In this document: positions 41,937-54,088 of the stretch, piece after piece
How positions within the stretch are numbered: position 1 is the first letter of the stretch
Layout: the number at the start of each line of letters is the position of its first letter
NCBI GenBank assembly: GCA_945873955.1
Contig: CAMCFA010000004.1
Coordinates: forward strand, 1 to 64,000
Origin: an uncultured Clostridia bacterium
GTDB lineage: Bacteria > Bacillota > Clostridia > Oscillospirales > Ruminococcaceae
Length of the DNA stretch: 64,000 nucleotides
Reading direction: 5' to 3'
Position numbers and translations under genes: made by a program
The notes under the pieces: model-generated
The model's input: the letters and a program-made list of their open reading frames with translations, nothing else
Database searches by the model: none
What the model was told of the DNA's origin: nothing

Positions 41937-42536
41937 ATGGATACTTTAAAGGCGCTTCTTGTAATTCTTATGTCCAGCGTACTTGTTAACAACTATGTAC
42001 TTAACAAGTTCCTCGGTATCTGCCCGTTCCTCGGAGTTTCCAAGAAACTTGACCAAGCGGCGGGCATGGGTACGGCGGTCACCTTTGTTATGCTGGTGGC
42101 GACTGCTGTTACATGGCCTATACAGACCTTCGTGCTGGATAAGCTGGGTCTTGGCTATCTTCAGACTATCGTATTCATTCTCGTTATCGCAACGCTGGTT
42201 CAGTTTGTTGAGATAATTCTGAAGAAGTATATCCCCGCGCTTCACAAGTCGCTGGGCGTTTATCTCCCGCTTATCACCACAAACTGCGCTGTTCTCGGCG
42301 TGACTATCAACAACATCAAGGACGGCTACAACTTCCTTGAGGCTATGGTAAGCTCCCTCGGCTGCGGACTTGGCTTCCTGCTGGCAATGGTGCTGTTTGC
42401 GGGCGTTCGTTCCAGACTTGACAGCGCCAATATCCCGGAGAGCTTCAAGGGACTTCCCGTTACACTTGCCGCAGCGTCCATTGTATCCATGAGCTTCATG
42501 GGATTTGCCGGCGTTGTTGACAAGCTGTTTGCATAA
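41937..42536 (+). CDS. rnfA: Rnf complex subunit A
   Basis: 199 residues, six membrane segments, with the conserved NNYVLNKFLGICPFLGVS and TTNCAVLGV blocks; the half-membrane Cys residues bind the intramembrane [2Fe-2S] cluster shared with RnfE. Confidence 0.97.
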   Translation: MDTLKALLVILMSSVLVNNYVLNKFLGICPFLGVSKKLDQAAGMGTAVTFVMLVATAVTWPIQTFVLDKLGLGYLQTIVFILVIATLVQFVEIILKKYIPALHKSLGVYLPLITTNCAVLGVTINNIKDGYNFLEAMVSSLGCGLGFLLAMVLFAGVRSRLDSANIPESFKGLPVTLAAASIVSMSFMGFAGVVDKLFA

Positions 42537-42548
42537 GGAGGCTGCGAC

Positions 42549-43373
42549 ATGAACGATTCATTATTAACAGCAGTCCTTGTTGCGGTCGGAGTTCTGGTCG
42601 CTATCGGACTTCTCTGTGCGCTCATTCTTGTTATCGCGGCGAAGTTCTTCGCCGTAAAGGTCGACGAGAAAGAGCTGAAGATACGCGCGTGCTTTCCCGG
42701 CGCGAACTGCGGCGCGTGTGGATTCACCGGCTGCGACGGCTACGCAAAGGCGCTTGCGGGTGACCCCACCCTGCCGGCTAATCTGTGCGTACCCGGCGGC
42801 GAGTCCACTGCCAAGCAGCTTGGCGAGGTGCTTGGCGTTTCCGTGGACGCTGCCGCAAGACAGGTAGCATACGTTCACTGCAACGGCACCTGCGCTAATA
42901 CAGAGGAAAAGTACGACTACAAGGGGATTCCCACCTGTGCCGGAGCAAAGCTGTTCTACGGCGGCGACGGCGCCTGCACTACCGGCTGTCTGGGTTATGG
43001 CGACTGCGCAAAGGTCTGCCCGAGCGCCGCGATCTTCAACAACAACGGCGTTGCCTGTGTTGACCCGGCGAAATGTACCGGCTGCGGGCTGTGCGCAAAG
43101 GCTTGTCCGAATCTTGTTATCCGTCTTATTCCCGCTGACGCAGGCACAGTCGTTACCTGCAACAACAAGGAAAAGGGCGCGATAGCTACCAAGCAGTGCA
43201 GAAATTCCTGCATAGGCTGCAAGAAGTGTGAGCTGCACTGTCACAACGGCGCTATAAAGGTAGTTGAAAACTACGCGCACATTGATTACACGAAGTGCGA
43301 CGGCTGCCATGAATGTGAAGGGCTTTGTCCAAGACATACTATCAAGCATGTAGACTTCAAACAGGCGCAGTGA
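42549..43373 (+). CDS. rnfB: Rnf complex subunit B
   Basis: 274 residues: N-terminal membrane anchor (8-32), the NCGACGFTGCDGYA cluster motif, then ferredoxin-type motifs (CLGYGDCAKVCP, CTGCGLCAKACP, CIGCKKCELHC, CDGCHECEGLCP). It accepts electrons from reduced ferredoxin. Last subunit gene of the rnf set; AAGGAGG precedes it. Confidence 0.96.
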   Translation: MNDSLLTAVLVAVGVLVAIGLLCALILVIAAKFFAVKVDEKELKIRACFPGANCGACGFTGCDGYAKALAGDPTLPANLCVPGGESTAKQLGEVLGVSVDAAARQVAYVHCNGTCANTEEKYDYKGIPTCAGAKLFYGGDGACTTGCLGYGDCAKVCPSAAIFNNNGVACVDPAKCTGCGLCAKACPNLVIRLIPADAGTVVTCNNKEKGAIATKQCRNSCIGCKKCELHCHNGAIKVVENYAHIDYTKCDGCHECEGLCPRHTIKHVDFKQAQ

Positions 43374-43390
43374 GCGCATAAGTAACATCA

Positions 43391-43414
43391 TGGGGAGTGC
43401 AGAAGCATTCCCCA
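43391..43414 (+). other. Intercistronic hairpin after rnfB
   Basis: TGGGGAGTGC (43391-43400), loop AGAA, GCATTCCCCA (43405-43414), a 10-bp stem with one G-U pair and no U run. Probably an mRNA stability or processing element. Confidence 0.55.
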
Positions 43415-43451
43415 TAGTGATATTCGTGAAGTATCAGGAGAAGAATCAAGC

Positions 43452-43832
43452 ATGAAGCACTTGGAAAAGAAACAAAGAAACGATATAATTCTCGTTGCTG
43501 CACTGCTTGCCGCCGCGGGGATAGCGTTCGGCGCTATTCAGCTTTTCAAAAAAAGCGGCGGTTATGCCGTGGTAGTGCAGGAGGGCAGGGAAGTGGCGAC
43601 ATACCCTCTGGACGAGGACGTTACCGTCACATTTACCTCTCCGGCAGGCGGCTATAACACGCTTGTGATCAAAGACGGAAAAGCCGATGTGACCGAGGCG
43701 GACTGCCCGGATAAGCTCTGTGTAAACCAGCACAGTATCAGCTACAACGGTGAAACTATCGTGTGCCTGCCGAATAAGCTGGTGGTGAAGATAGTTTCTG
43801 AAGCCGAGGCAGACGTGGATATTATCGCATAG
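43452..43832 (+). CDS. NusG domain II-containing membrane-anchored protein
   Basis: 126 residues: one N-terminal membrane segment (13-30), then a NusG_II-type beta domain (VVVQEGREVATYPL, CVNQHSISYNGETIVCLPNKLVV). Two Cys, in DKLCVNQ and VCLPN, are conserved in this family. Found next to rnf and Gx-transporter genes in many Firmicutes; function unknown. Confidence 0.85.
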   Translation: MKHLEKKQRNDIILVAALLAAAGIAFGAIQLFKKSGGYAVVVQEGREVATYPLDEDVTVTFTSPAGGYNTLVIKDGKADVTEADCPDKLCVNQHSISYNGETIVCLPNKLVVKIVSEAEADVDIIA

Positions 43833-43840
43833 GAGGACTT

Positions 43841-44344
43841 ATGAAGATCAACCCAAAGTCGGTGGCGCTGCTGGGGATATGTTCGGCGCTTGCAATGGTA
43901 CTGTCCTATCTTGAGAGCCTTATCCCGCTGTCGTTTGCTGTTCCGGGGATCAAACTGGGGCTTGCGAATATCGCGATCGTATTTGTATTGTATAAGCTGG
44001 GCGCAAAGGAAGCTGTGATAGTATCTCTGGTCAGGATCGTATGGGTGGCTATCCTTTTCGGGAACGCGCTGACTCTTGCATACAGCGCAGCCGGCGCGGT
44101 GCTCAGTCTGACCGCTATGATACTTTTGAAGCGCACAGAGCGTTTCTCAACGGTAGGAGTCAGCGTTATCGGCGGGATACTCCACAACACCGGGCAGATA
44201 CTTGTAGCCATGCTGGTTATGGAAACCGCGCAGATCGTTTATTATCTCCCGGTACTCTGCATAAGCGGCATAGCTGCGGGCGTGGCTGTCGGATTAGTTT
44301 CTGCAATACTGATAAAAAGAGTGCCTGTTGATAAATTCAAATAA
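43841..44344 (+). CDS. Gx transporter family protein (Hpre_diP_synt_I)
   Basis: 167 residues, five to six membrane segments, beginning SVALLGICSALAMVLSYLES with PGIKLGLANIA, the hallmark of the family once named heptaprenyl diphosphate synthase component I and now thought to be ECF-like transporter S components. Substrate unknown. Starts 8 bases after the NusG_II gene. Confidence 0.88.
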   Translation: MKINPKSVALLGICSALAMVLSYLESLIPLSFAVPGIKLGLANIAIVFVLYKLGAKEAVIVSLVRIVWVAILFGNALTLAYSAAGAVLSLTAMILLKRTERFSTVGVSVIGGILHNTGQILVAMLVMETAQIVYYLPVLCISGIAAGVAVGLVSAILIKRVPVDKFK

Positions 44345-44352
44345 TTGCTCTG

Positions 44353-44382
44353 AAAGTGCTGTCATTTTGGCAGCGCTTTTTT
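44353..44382 (+). terminator. Terminator of the rnf-Gx operon
   Basis: AAAGTGCTG (44353-44361) with CAGCGCTTT (44371-44379), one G-U pair, then T run. Confidence 0.85.
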
Positions 44383-44457
44383 CATAGTAAAGAGTTCGTA
44401 TTATCGTGACAATGCAGCTCCCCATTCAAATTATTATAGAATGATAATATACTAATA

Positions 44458-44486
44458 TTGACAATGCTGCTGACACAGGATATAAT
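44458..44486 (+). promoter_or_regulatory. Promoter of the beta-galactosidase gene
   Basis: TTGACA (44458-44463), 17-base spacer, TATAAT (44481-44486): exact consensus. The 5' leader of about 90 bases has no obvious terminator. Confidence 0.85.
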
Positions 44487-44570
44487 AGTATTGTAAACCA
44501 ACCCAGATGATCATGGTTTTGATCCGTGAGCGTCTGGTATACTGTATATTTTTAATGTTGCAATATGTAA

Positions 44571-47600
<3,030 letters not shown>

Positions 47601-47611
47601 TGAACAGTTAC

Positions 47612-47660
47612 AAAAAAAGCGCTTTTGGCAGTTACCAAGCTGTCAAGGCGCTTTTTATTT
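47612..47660 (+). terminator. Terminator of lacZ
   Basis: AAAAAAGCGC near 47613 pairs with GGCGCTTTTT near 47647, with an inner GGCAG/CTGTC stem, then TATTT. Confidence 0.85.
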
Positions 47661-47716
47661 CGCAGATCATTCTTGTGCAATGGATCACCAGATGAGGAGA
47701 TATTTACAGAATTTGC

Positions 47717-47745
47717 TTGATAAAATGAAAATAATATGCTATAAT
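47717..47745 (+). promoter_or_regulatory. Promoter of the GGDEF/EAL pair
   Basis: TTGATA (47717-47722), 17-base spacer, TATAAT (47740-47745). Confidence 0.75.
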
Positions 47746-47801
47746 TAAGTTAGATTTTAGAATTTTGTTTTGGTAATTATATTTCGACAGGAGTGATACC
47801 G

Positions 47802-50069
47802 TTGACAACTGAGCAGATCCCTGTAAAAAACGGACTTAGCGCTTCAACATTAAAGCTTCTTGCGGTATTGGCAATGTTCACCGATCACACCGCCTATGCG
47901 CTGCTGGATTTTTATACAGTCCCTGCGCAGATAATGCACATTATCGGGCGGCTTACGATACCGATCATGTGCTTTTTTGTCGGCGAGGGGCTGCGGCATA
48001 CCCGGAGTATCAGAAACTATGTGCTGCGTATGGGCGCGTTCTGGATAATCTCTGCGATACCGTTTTACATGTTCTTCGGTGATATGTACGGAATCAGGCA
48101 GAATATCATGCTTGACCTGCTGATAGGACTTGTCACCACGGCAACACTTGCGGACAAGCAAAAGAAAACGCCGGTAAAAATCGCAGTCACAGTCGTGCTT
48201 ATGGGAATTTCGCTTGGCATAGGCGGCTGGCCTGTGCTTCCCACTTTGTACATACTTATTTTCTATTTCGGCAGGGACATGAATCAGCGGATCAAATGGT
48301 TCGTTATTACTACTTTTGTCTTTGTGACAGGCTTTATCGGTCTTGTGCTTCTGAATAACATTTTCCACTTTTCCTCATACGAATGGATATGGTGGGACAG
48401 AGCTTATCTGTACGGCTTTCTGCTTGCCGCTCCGCTGCTGCTATTATACAACGGAAAACGCGGTCTGGAGAACTCTCCGTTTCTCCGGGAAGCGACCAAA
48501 TGGGGATTTTATATTGTCTATCCGCTGCATTTGCTGATACTTGCCCTGCTTTTCAAGGAGCCTGTTCTGTCCGCTTATGAGATATATGTGGCTCTTAATG
48601 CACTGGCTCTTGTGCTGGTGCTTGCAATGGTGGAGGTTATCCGCTTCTCACGAAAATCTTCTCCGCAGTCCGCAATACTTGTGCTTATGGTTTGCGCCAG
48701 CGCCTTTGCGGCGGCTTTCCTTGCGGAGATAACCGCCGGAGATGTAAACGGCGCTATCACTGCCACCAAACTGGAATATGTGGCAGAGTGCGGCATTTTC
48801 CTCAGCCTGACCTCATTTGTCAAGGAATTCTGCAAGGTAAGGATACCGAGGATCATTCAGATACTTCAGTACGCTGCCGCCGGGATAATCATGTTCTGCG
48901 TGTTCACGATAGGTCACAATGATCTGTTCTATACCTCTTATGAAATGGACTGCTCCGGCGAGTTCCCAAAAATTGCGCTGGAATACGGAACGTTGTTCCC
49001 GATAGCGCAGGGAGCTATCGCAGGCACTTTCTTTATGGTAGCGGTCGTGTGCGGCTACAAAATGACCAAAACCTCCGGAACAGAGCGCAAACGCAATCTC
49101 TGCATTCTTCTTGGCTGTGTTTCTCTCTGGGTCGAGATATGCCTGTATTTCTTCGGGTTCACGGGCGGATATGACCTTATCTGCCTTGGGATCCTTTCGG
49201 TTCTGGCATTCTTCACCTTTGCGCTGCTGCATTATGGTTTCTTTGATTCGATACAGGCGGCAAACGAGAACGCTATCAACCACAGCAAGGAGGGAATTCT
49301 GGTTATTGGCTCAAACAACAGGATATTGTTCTTTAATCCCATAATCAGTAAATTGTTCCCCGAACTCAGAACAGATGATGACATCTCCTCTGACACCCGC
49401 TTTACTGACGTCCTTGACAACAAAACCACTACTATCACGATCAATGACCGCACCTATGAAATGCGTGCCGAGCCGCTGGTCGAAAACGGCTTTGTACAAG
49501 GGCAAATGCTGTGGGTGCTTGACATGACCGACTATTTTGAGAACCTCAGACTGATACGAAACAGGGCTGAAACCGACCCGCTGACGGGACTATACAACCG
49601 CGCCTGCTTTGAACAGCGGCTCACGCAGCAGCTTGTTGAAAAGCGCTGCGGTACAATGATAATGCTTGACATGGACAACTTCAAGTATGTCAACGATACT
49701 TATGGGCATGGAGTAGGCGATAAAGTGCTTATTCTTTTTGCGAATATACTGCTTGAACTCATAAACGATAAAGGCATGATGTGCAGAATAGGCGGTGATG
49801 AGTTCTGCGGCTTTATTGCAGATATTACTGAAATCACGGAATTGTCCGCCTTTGCCGAGAGCGTTATCGAACGTTTTGCAGAGGGGCTTCATCAGGCTCA
49901 GCTCCCGGAAATGACAACTGTTTCTATCGGTTTCGCCGTGTATGACGGGACAGAGGATACCAGCTTTATCAGCATATACGGAAACGCTGATAAAGCGCTG
50001 TACATCTCCAAAAACAGCGGAAAGAACACATACAGCTTCTATTCTGGTCTTACTGACAAAGACTGTTGA
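47802..50069 (+). CDS. TraX-7TM-PAS-GGDEF fusion protein
   Basis: 755 residues from TTG 47802, which lies 8 bases after AGGAG; GTG 47793 overlaps that site. Residues about 15-235 match TraX (STLKLLAVLAMFTDHTAY), a membrane acetylase-like family; 240-475 is a second seven-helix block; 485-575 a PAS fold (EGILVIGSNNRILFFNPI); 585-745 a GGDEF domain with intact GGDEF at 664-668 and no upstream RxxD inhibitory site. It should make cyclic-di-GMP in response to a membrane or small-molecule signal. Fusion with TraX is unusual. The EAL gene follows after 44 bases. Confidence 0.88.
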   Translation: MTTEQIPVKNGLSASTLKLLAVLAMFTDHTAYALLDFYTVPAQIMHIIGRLTIPIMCFFVGEGLRHTRSIRNYVLRMGAFWIISAIPFYMFFGDMYGIRQNIMLDLLIGLVTTATLADKQKKTPVKIAVTVVLMGISLGIGGWPVLPTLYILIFYFGRDMNQRIKWFVITTFVFVTGFIGLVLLNNIFHFSSYEWIWWDRAYLYGFLLAAPLLLLYNGKRGLENSPFLREATKWGFYIVYPLHLLILALLFKEPVLSAYEIYVALNALALVLVLAMVEVIRFSRKSSPQSAILVLMVCASAFAAAFLAEITAGDVNGAITATKLEYVAECGIFLSLTSFVKEFCKVRIPRIIQILQYAAAGIIMFCVFTIGHNDLFYTSYEMDCSGEFPKIALEYGTLFPIAQGAIAGTFFMVAVVCGYKMTKTSGTERKRNLCILLGCVSLWVEICLYFFGFTGGYDLICLGILSVLAFFTFALLHYGFFDSIQAANENAINHSKEGILVIGSNNRILFFNPIISKLFPELRTDDDISSDTRFTDVLDNKTTTITINDRTYEMRAEPLVENGFVQGQMLWVLDMTDYFENLRLIRNRAETDPLTGLYNRACFEQRLTQQLVEKRCGTMIMLDMDNFKYVNDTYGHGVGDKVLILFANILLELINDKGMMCRIGGDEFCGFIADITEITELSAFAESVIERFAEGLHQAQLPEMTTVSIGFAVYDGTEDTSFISIYGNADKALYISKNSGKNTYSFYSGLTDKDC

Positions 50070-50113
50070 GTATGCGGAAATAATACGGCAATTAAAAAAA
50101 TGGGAGAATAAAA

Positions 50114-51970
50114 ATGAACATACAAATTCAGTCATTCGGATTGATCATTTTAGCGCTGCTTTATATTTTCTATAAGAGCAATAAGACCTTGCAGCTTTAT
50201 TCCGAGAAGGTATTTCGCAGAACATTATACATATCAATAATCAGCCTCGCGCTGGATATACTGTCATTGATCTCAATAGAGTTTATTGGTCAGCTTCCCG
50301 AATTGCTGGTCATTGCGGTGTGTAAGCTGTATATCATGTCGTTGATATGGGAGGCAGCTTCCGCCTTGAGTTATGTCATGACAGACCTTTACAGCGAAAA
50401 AAAGCACATTCATATAACCCGGCTGCTTATGGTGTTGGTGCTGATACAAAGCTTTGTGGTCGCCTTTCTGCCGATTTCGATATATAAAAGCGAAGAAGCT
50501 GTATATACCTACGGTCTTTCGGTAATGTTTGTGTACGCATTCGCGATACTTCACATAATTGGCACAGTGGTCGTAATATTTGCCTGTTGGAAGAAGATCA
50601 ATAAAAGAAGACGCTTTGCCGTAGGTCTGTGGATGTTTATATGGATAGCAGCGGCAGCGATACAGTATCTGGACAACAGCCTCCTGATAGTGGGATTTGC
50701 CTCTGTTGTAGGAATGCTGATACTGTTTGTTGTAATGGAAAATCCCGAATCTAACCTAGACCGCAGGACAGGCTGCTTCAATTCTTATGCCCTTTCAGAA
50801 TTCTCTCAGCAGCTTTTTGAGAAAAAAACAAAATTTGGTTTGCTGGAGATCTGTCTGAAAGATGAAGATTCAAAGGAAAATGGTGATCTCTCTGAAAACA
50901 AAATAAAAAAAGCAGCGTCACTGGCGGCAAAACACAAGGATCTTTTTGTTTTTAGAAACGTCAACGATCTTATTATCATATCGGAGAATACTGAGATCCT
51001 GCGGCAGCTTAGCTTTCAGATGATCAGCGAAATTGAACCTCTTGGTGTTCTAAGCACAAGCCACACTGCTGTTTTGGTGGAGCATGGCGAGTGTTTCAGT
51101 CAAATGGGAGAACTGTTTCAGTTTCTGGCGTTTATCAACAGCAGTTACGCAGAAACATCAGATAAGATGTTCATTGCAGACGAGAATGCGATAAACAGAT
51201 ACCGCGAACGCTCCCTGGTGGAACAGGAGATCTCCGACGCGCTGGCTGAGGACAGAGTAGAGGTATTTTTACAGCCGATCTACTCAAATACAGAATGTCA
51301 TTTCACATCGGCGGAAGCGCTAGTGCGTATCCGAAAAACAGACGGCAGCCTGCTTTCCCCCGGACTATTTATTCCTATTGCGGAAAACAGCGGACAGATC
51401 GTCAGAATTGGCGAACGAGTGTTCGAGAAGGTCTGCCAATTTTTAAAGAATACCAATGCGGTTTCCTTGGGTATACATTATGTGGAGGTCAATCTGTCAG
51501 TGGTCCAGTGTGAAATGGAAGATCTCGCGGACAGGCTTATCTCTATCATAGAGAAATACGGGATCGATCCCTCACTGATAAATCTTGAAATAACTGAATC
51601 CGCTTCAGTAACCTCAAGGACGGTACTGCTCAGAAATATGGAGAAGCTGATAGACTACGGATTTACATTCTCTCTTGACGATTTCGGAAAGGGGCAGTCC
51701 AATTTGATGTATGTCGTAGAAATGCCGGTTTCGATAATAAAGTTGGATTACGATATGTCAAAGGCGTTTTTCAGCTCGCCGAAGGCAAAACAGGTTGTCC
51801 GTGCGGTGGTAGCTATGGCTCATGGAATGGATCTGAAGCTGGTTGCTGAGGGCATTGAAACTGAGGAGGAGATCGACGGTATGAACAGGGAGTGCATAGA
51901 TTATATTCAAGGCTTCTACTATTCAAAACCGCTGCCCATGCCGGAATTTCTTTCGTTTATCAGTAAATGA
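50114..51970 (+). CDS. Membrane EAL-domain c-di-GMP phosphodiesterase
   Basis: 618 residues. An N-terminal block of seven membrane segments (about 5-215) is followed by a degenerate GGDEF remnant (about 220-360, no GG(D/E)EF) and an EAL domain (370-615) with SAEALVRI, NLEITES, SLDDFGKGQSN and KLVAEGIET. All main metal and catalytic residues appear present, so it should break down c-di-GMP. GGGAG precedes the ATG. It is co-transcribed with the cyclase upstream, giving a make-and-break pair. Confidence 0.9.
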   Translation: MNIQIQSFGLIILALLYIFYKSNKTLQLYSEKVFRRTLYISIISLALDILSLISIEFIGQLPELLVIAVCKLYIMSLIWEAASALSYVMTDLYSEKKHIHITRLLMVLVLIQSFVVAFLPISIYKSEEAVYTYGLSVMFVYAFAILHIIGTVVVIFACWKKINKRRRFAVGLWMFIWIAAAAIQYLDNSLLIVGFASVVGMLILFVVMENPESNLDRRTGCFNSYALSEFSQQLFEKKTKFGLLEICLKDEDSKENGDLSENKIKKAASLAAKHKDLFVFRNVNDLIIISENTEILRQLSFQMISEIEPLGVLSTSHTAVLVEHGECFSQMGELFQFLAFINSSYAETSDKMFIADENAINRYRERSLVEQEISDALAEDRVEVFLQPIYSNTECHFTSAEALVRIRKTDGSLLSPGLFIPIAENSGQIVRIGERVFEKVCQFLKNTNAVSLGIHYVEVNLSVVQCEMEDLADRLISIIEKYGIDPSLINLEITESASVTSRTVLLRNMEKLIDYGFTFSLDDFGKGQSNLMYVVEMPVSIIKLDYDMSKAFFSSPKAKQVVRAVVAMAHGMDLKLVAEGIETEEEIDGMNRECIDYIQGFYYSKPLPMPEFLSFISK

Positions 51971-52011
51971 TATGCTAGGGAAATTCTGATCAAATCACAT
52001 TTGCCCCGTTC

Positions 52012-52050
52012 AAACCCGCATACTCACGCGGCGGGTTTTGCGCAAATATT
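52012..52050 (+). terminator. Terminator of the GGDEF/EAL operon
   Basis: AAACCCGC (52012-52019) pairs with GCGGGTTT (52031-52038); a T run begins near 52049. A TTTTGCGCAAA palindrome overlaps the 3' side and recurs as a perfect 14-mer GTTTTGCGCAAAAC at 52075-52088. Confidence 0.75.
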
Positions 52051-52161
52051 TTTTTTACTTACAGCATTCCTTATGTTTTGCGCAAAACCAGATTTTGATA
52101 TGCTTCGCTTTGATCAGCGTGTCCCTAGATCTTTAGCTTGTTGCAATCTTTACAAAAGCAC

Positions 52162-52190
52162 TTGACAAACAACCGTATGCGCTGTATAAT
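52162..52190 (+). promoter_or_regulatory. Promoter of the SDR gene
   Basis: TTGACA (52162-52167), 17-base spacer, TATAAT (52185-52190). The palindrome at 52075-52088 lies upstream and may bind a regulator. Confidence 0.85.
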
Positions 52191-52251
52191 ATTACTAAGA
52201 ACCGGGGCGGATAGCCTCTAGAAAAATACATAAGAAACAGGAGTTGTCAAC

Positions 52252-53013
52252 ATGAATCGTTTACAGGGCAAAGTCGCGATAATAACAGGCGGAAATTCCG
52301 GAGTTGGAGCTGCTACCGCGAAGCTGTTCGCGCAGGAAGGCGCGTCAGTCGTTATCACAGCAAGAAGAGAAGCTGCGCTTGAGTCAGTCGCTAAGGAGAT
52401 AACCGAAGCAGGCGGAACAGTTCTTGCAGTGTCCACTGATATTTCCAAACCCGGCGACGCTGAAAAGCTCATGGCTGCCGCTGAGGAGAAGTTCGGAAAG
52501 ATCGACATTCTGGTCAATAATGCCGGAATACTTGAAGAGGGTCTTAAGCCTATCGACCGTTACAGCGACGAAGACCTCGACCGTATCGTTGAAACAAACG
52601 AAAAGGGAACAATGCGCTGTATGCGTGCCGCTGCGCAGAAGATGAAGAGCGGGGCTTCTATCGTGAATGTTGCCAGCGTAGCCGGCGTAAGAGGCTGCGG
52701 CGGCGCTGCTTATGTTGCTTCAAAGGCTGCGGTCATCGGCGTTACCAAGCATACCGCGCTTCGTTTTCAGGCTGAGGGTATCCGCTGCAACGCTGTCTGC
52801 CCCGGGACTATTCTCACACCTATGGTATCCGGCATGAACCAGACCAACATGGACATGGATATGTTCGGCGCAATGGCTGCTCACGGCAACATGAAGACCC
52901 AGCCCTGCAAGCCGGAGGACGTTGCAAATATCCTCCTGTTCCTTGCAAGCGACGAGTCAAGAGCTATCACAGGACAGATCTTAGTAACCGATTTCGGCTG
53001 CTTCATGGGCTGA
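52252..53013 (+). CDS. Short-chain dehydrogenase/reductase
   Basis: 253 residues. Rossmann motif TGGNSGVGAAT (TGxxxGxG), NNAG at the usual place, catalytic Ser in NVASVAG and Tyr-x-x-x-Lys in AAYVASKAA. C-terminal TGQILVTDFG replaces the common VDGG ending. A NAD(P)-dependent oxidoreductase with unknown substrate. Monocistronic, own promoter and terminator. Confidence 0.92.
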   Translation: MNRLQGKVAIITGGNSGVGAATAKLFAQEGASVVITARREAALESVAKEITEAGGTVLAVSTDISKPGDAEKLMAAAEEKFGKIDILVNNAGILEEGLKPIDRYSDEDLDRIVETNEKGTMRCMRAAAQKMKSGASIVNVASVAGVRGCGGAAYVASKAAVIGVTKHTALRFQAEGIRCNAVCPGTILTPMVSGMNQTNMDMDMFGAMAAHGNMKTQPCKPEDVANILLFLASDESRAITGQILVTDFGCFMG

Positions 53014-53035
53014 GATTAACTGCGAATACTGTTAT

Positions 53036-53060
53036 GCCCCCCGGATTTACTCCGGGGGGC
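53036..53060. terminator. Bidirectional terminator between SDR and ABC genes
   Basis: GCCCCCCGG (53036-53044), loop ATTTACT, CCGGGGGGC (53052-53060), placed between convergent genes. Confidence 0.85.
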
Positions 53061-53074
53061 TTGCTTATGTAGAA

Positions 53075-54058
53075 TTATTCTTCTGAGCTACCACCGTATG
53101 CGATCCTAATAATATCGTCTATGCTCGCTTCTTCAAGGTGGATATCCTTTATTTTAGCCTTGCCGCCGATATATTCGATAAGCGCGGCGGCGGATATTTC
53201 GTCCTTCATAAATCGGTAAACGGTGCGTGAGCCTTCGGAGCTTACTATCTTTGCATTCGGGTGCTCAATGTGTTGTTCCGTGTAGAAATCTATGACAAGC
53301 TCACGGTAGGGCGCGATCCTGTCGATCAGCTCGTCAAGCGAGCCGTCCTCAATAACGACGCCCTTGTTGATGATAATGATCCTTCTGCACAGTTCTTGTA
53401 TATCTCCGAGGTCGTGCGTAGTAAGTATTATCGTGGTTTTGCGCGTTTCGTTGATCTCTTTTATGAATCTGCGTATTGCGTGCTTCGCGTCAACATCAAG
53501 ACCGATCGTCGGCTCGTCAAGAAATAGTACGTCCGGCGAATGAAGCATTGCCGCCGCAAGATCCCCGCGCATTCGCTGCCCGAGGGATAGCTGTCTGACC
53601 GGCGTGTCGATTATGCTTTTCAGGTCCAGTATCTCGTTCATCATAGACATGTTTTCCTTATAAACCTCGTCTGGGACATCGTATATGCGCTTTAGAAGCT
53701 CAAAGCTCTCGCCCAGCCGGAGATCCCAGTAAAGCTGCGTTCTCTGCCCGAAAACAACACCGAGGTGCTTTACAACTGCCTTTCTGTCCTTTACAGGCGA
53801 AATACCGTTCACAAGGATCTCACCGGAGGTCGGGCGGAGTATTCCGGACATCATTTTTACCGTCGTGCTTTTTCCGGCACCGTTTGGTCCTATGTAGCCG
53901 ACAATTTCGCCCCGCTCGATCGAGAAGCTGATATCGTCAACAGCGGTGACGATTTTCTTTTCGGAGCGGAACAGTCCTTTTACCGCGCCTTTAAGACCTT
54001 TTTGCTTCCTTACTGATTTGAATTGCTTTTTTAGATGATTTACTTCTATTACAGGCAT
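53075..54058 (-). CDS. ABC-2 type exporter ATPase
   Basis: 327 residues. Walker A GPNGAGKST, Q-loop VFGQRTQLYWDL, signature LSLGQRMRGDLA, Walker B VLFLDEPTIGLD, and H-loop His in LTTHDLGD. The signature SLGQR and the long N-terminal extension (VRKQKGLKGAVKGLFRSEK) are typical of the ATPase paired with DUF990-type permeases. Third gene of an operon with two permeases; substrate unknown. Confidence 0.93.
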   Translation of the reverse strand: MPVIEVNHLKKQFKSVRKQKGLKGAVKGLFRSEKKIVTAVDDISFSIERGEIVGYIGPNGAGKSTTVKMMSGILRPTSGEILVNGISPVKDRKAVVKHLGVVFGQRTQLYWDLRLGESFELLKRIYDVPDEVYKENMSMMNEILDLKSIIDTPVRQLSLGQRMRGDLAAAMLHSPDVLFLDEPTIGLDVDAKHAIRRFIKEINETRKTTIILTTHDLGDIQELCRRIIIINKGVVIEDGSLDELIDRIAPYRELVIDFYTEQHIEHPNAKIVSSEGSRTVYRFMKDEISAAALIEYIGGKAKIKDIHLEEASIDDIIRIAYGGSSEE

Positions 54059-54088
54059 GATTTACCTCTCTTTCATTAATAAGACATA

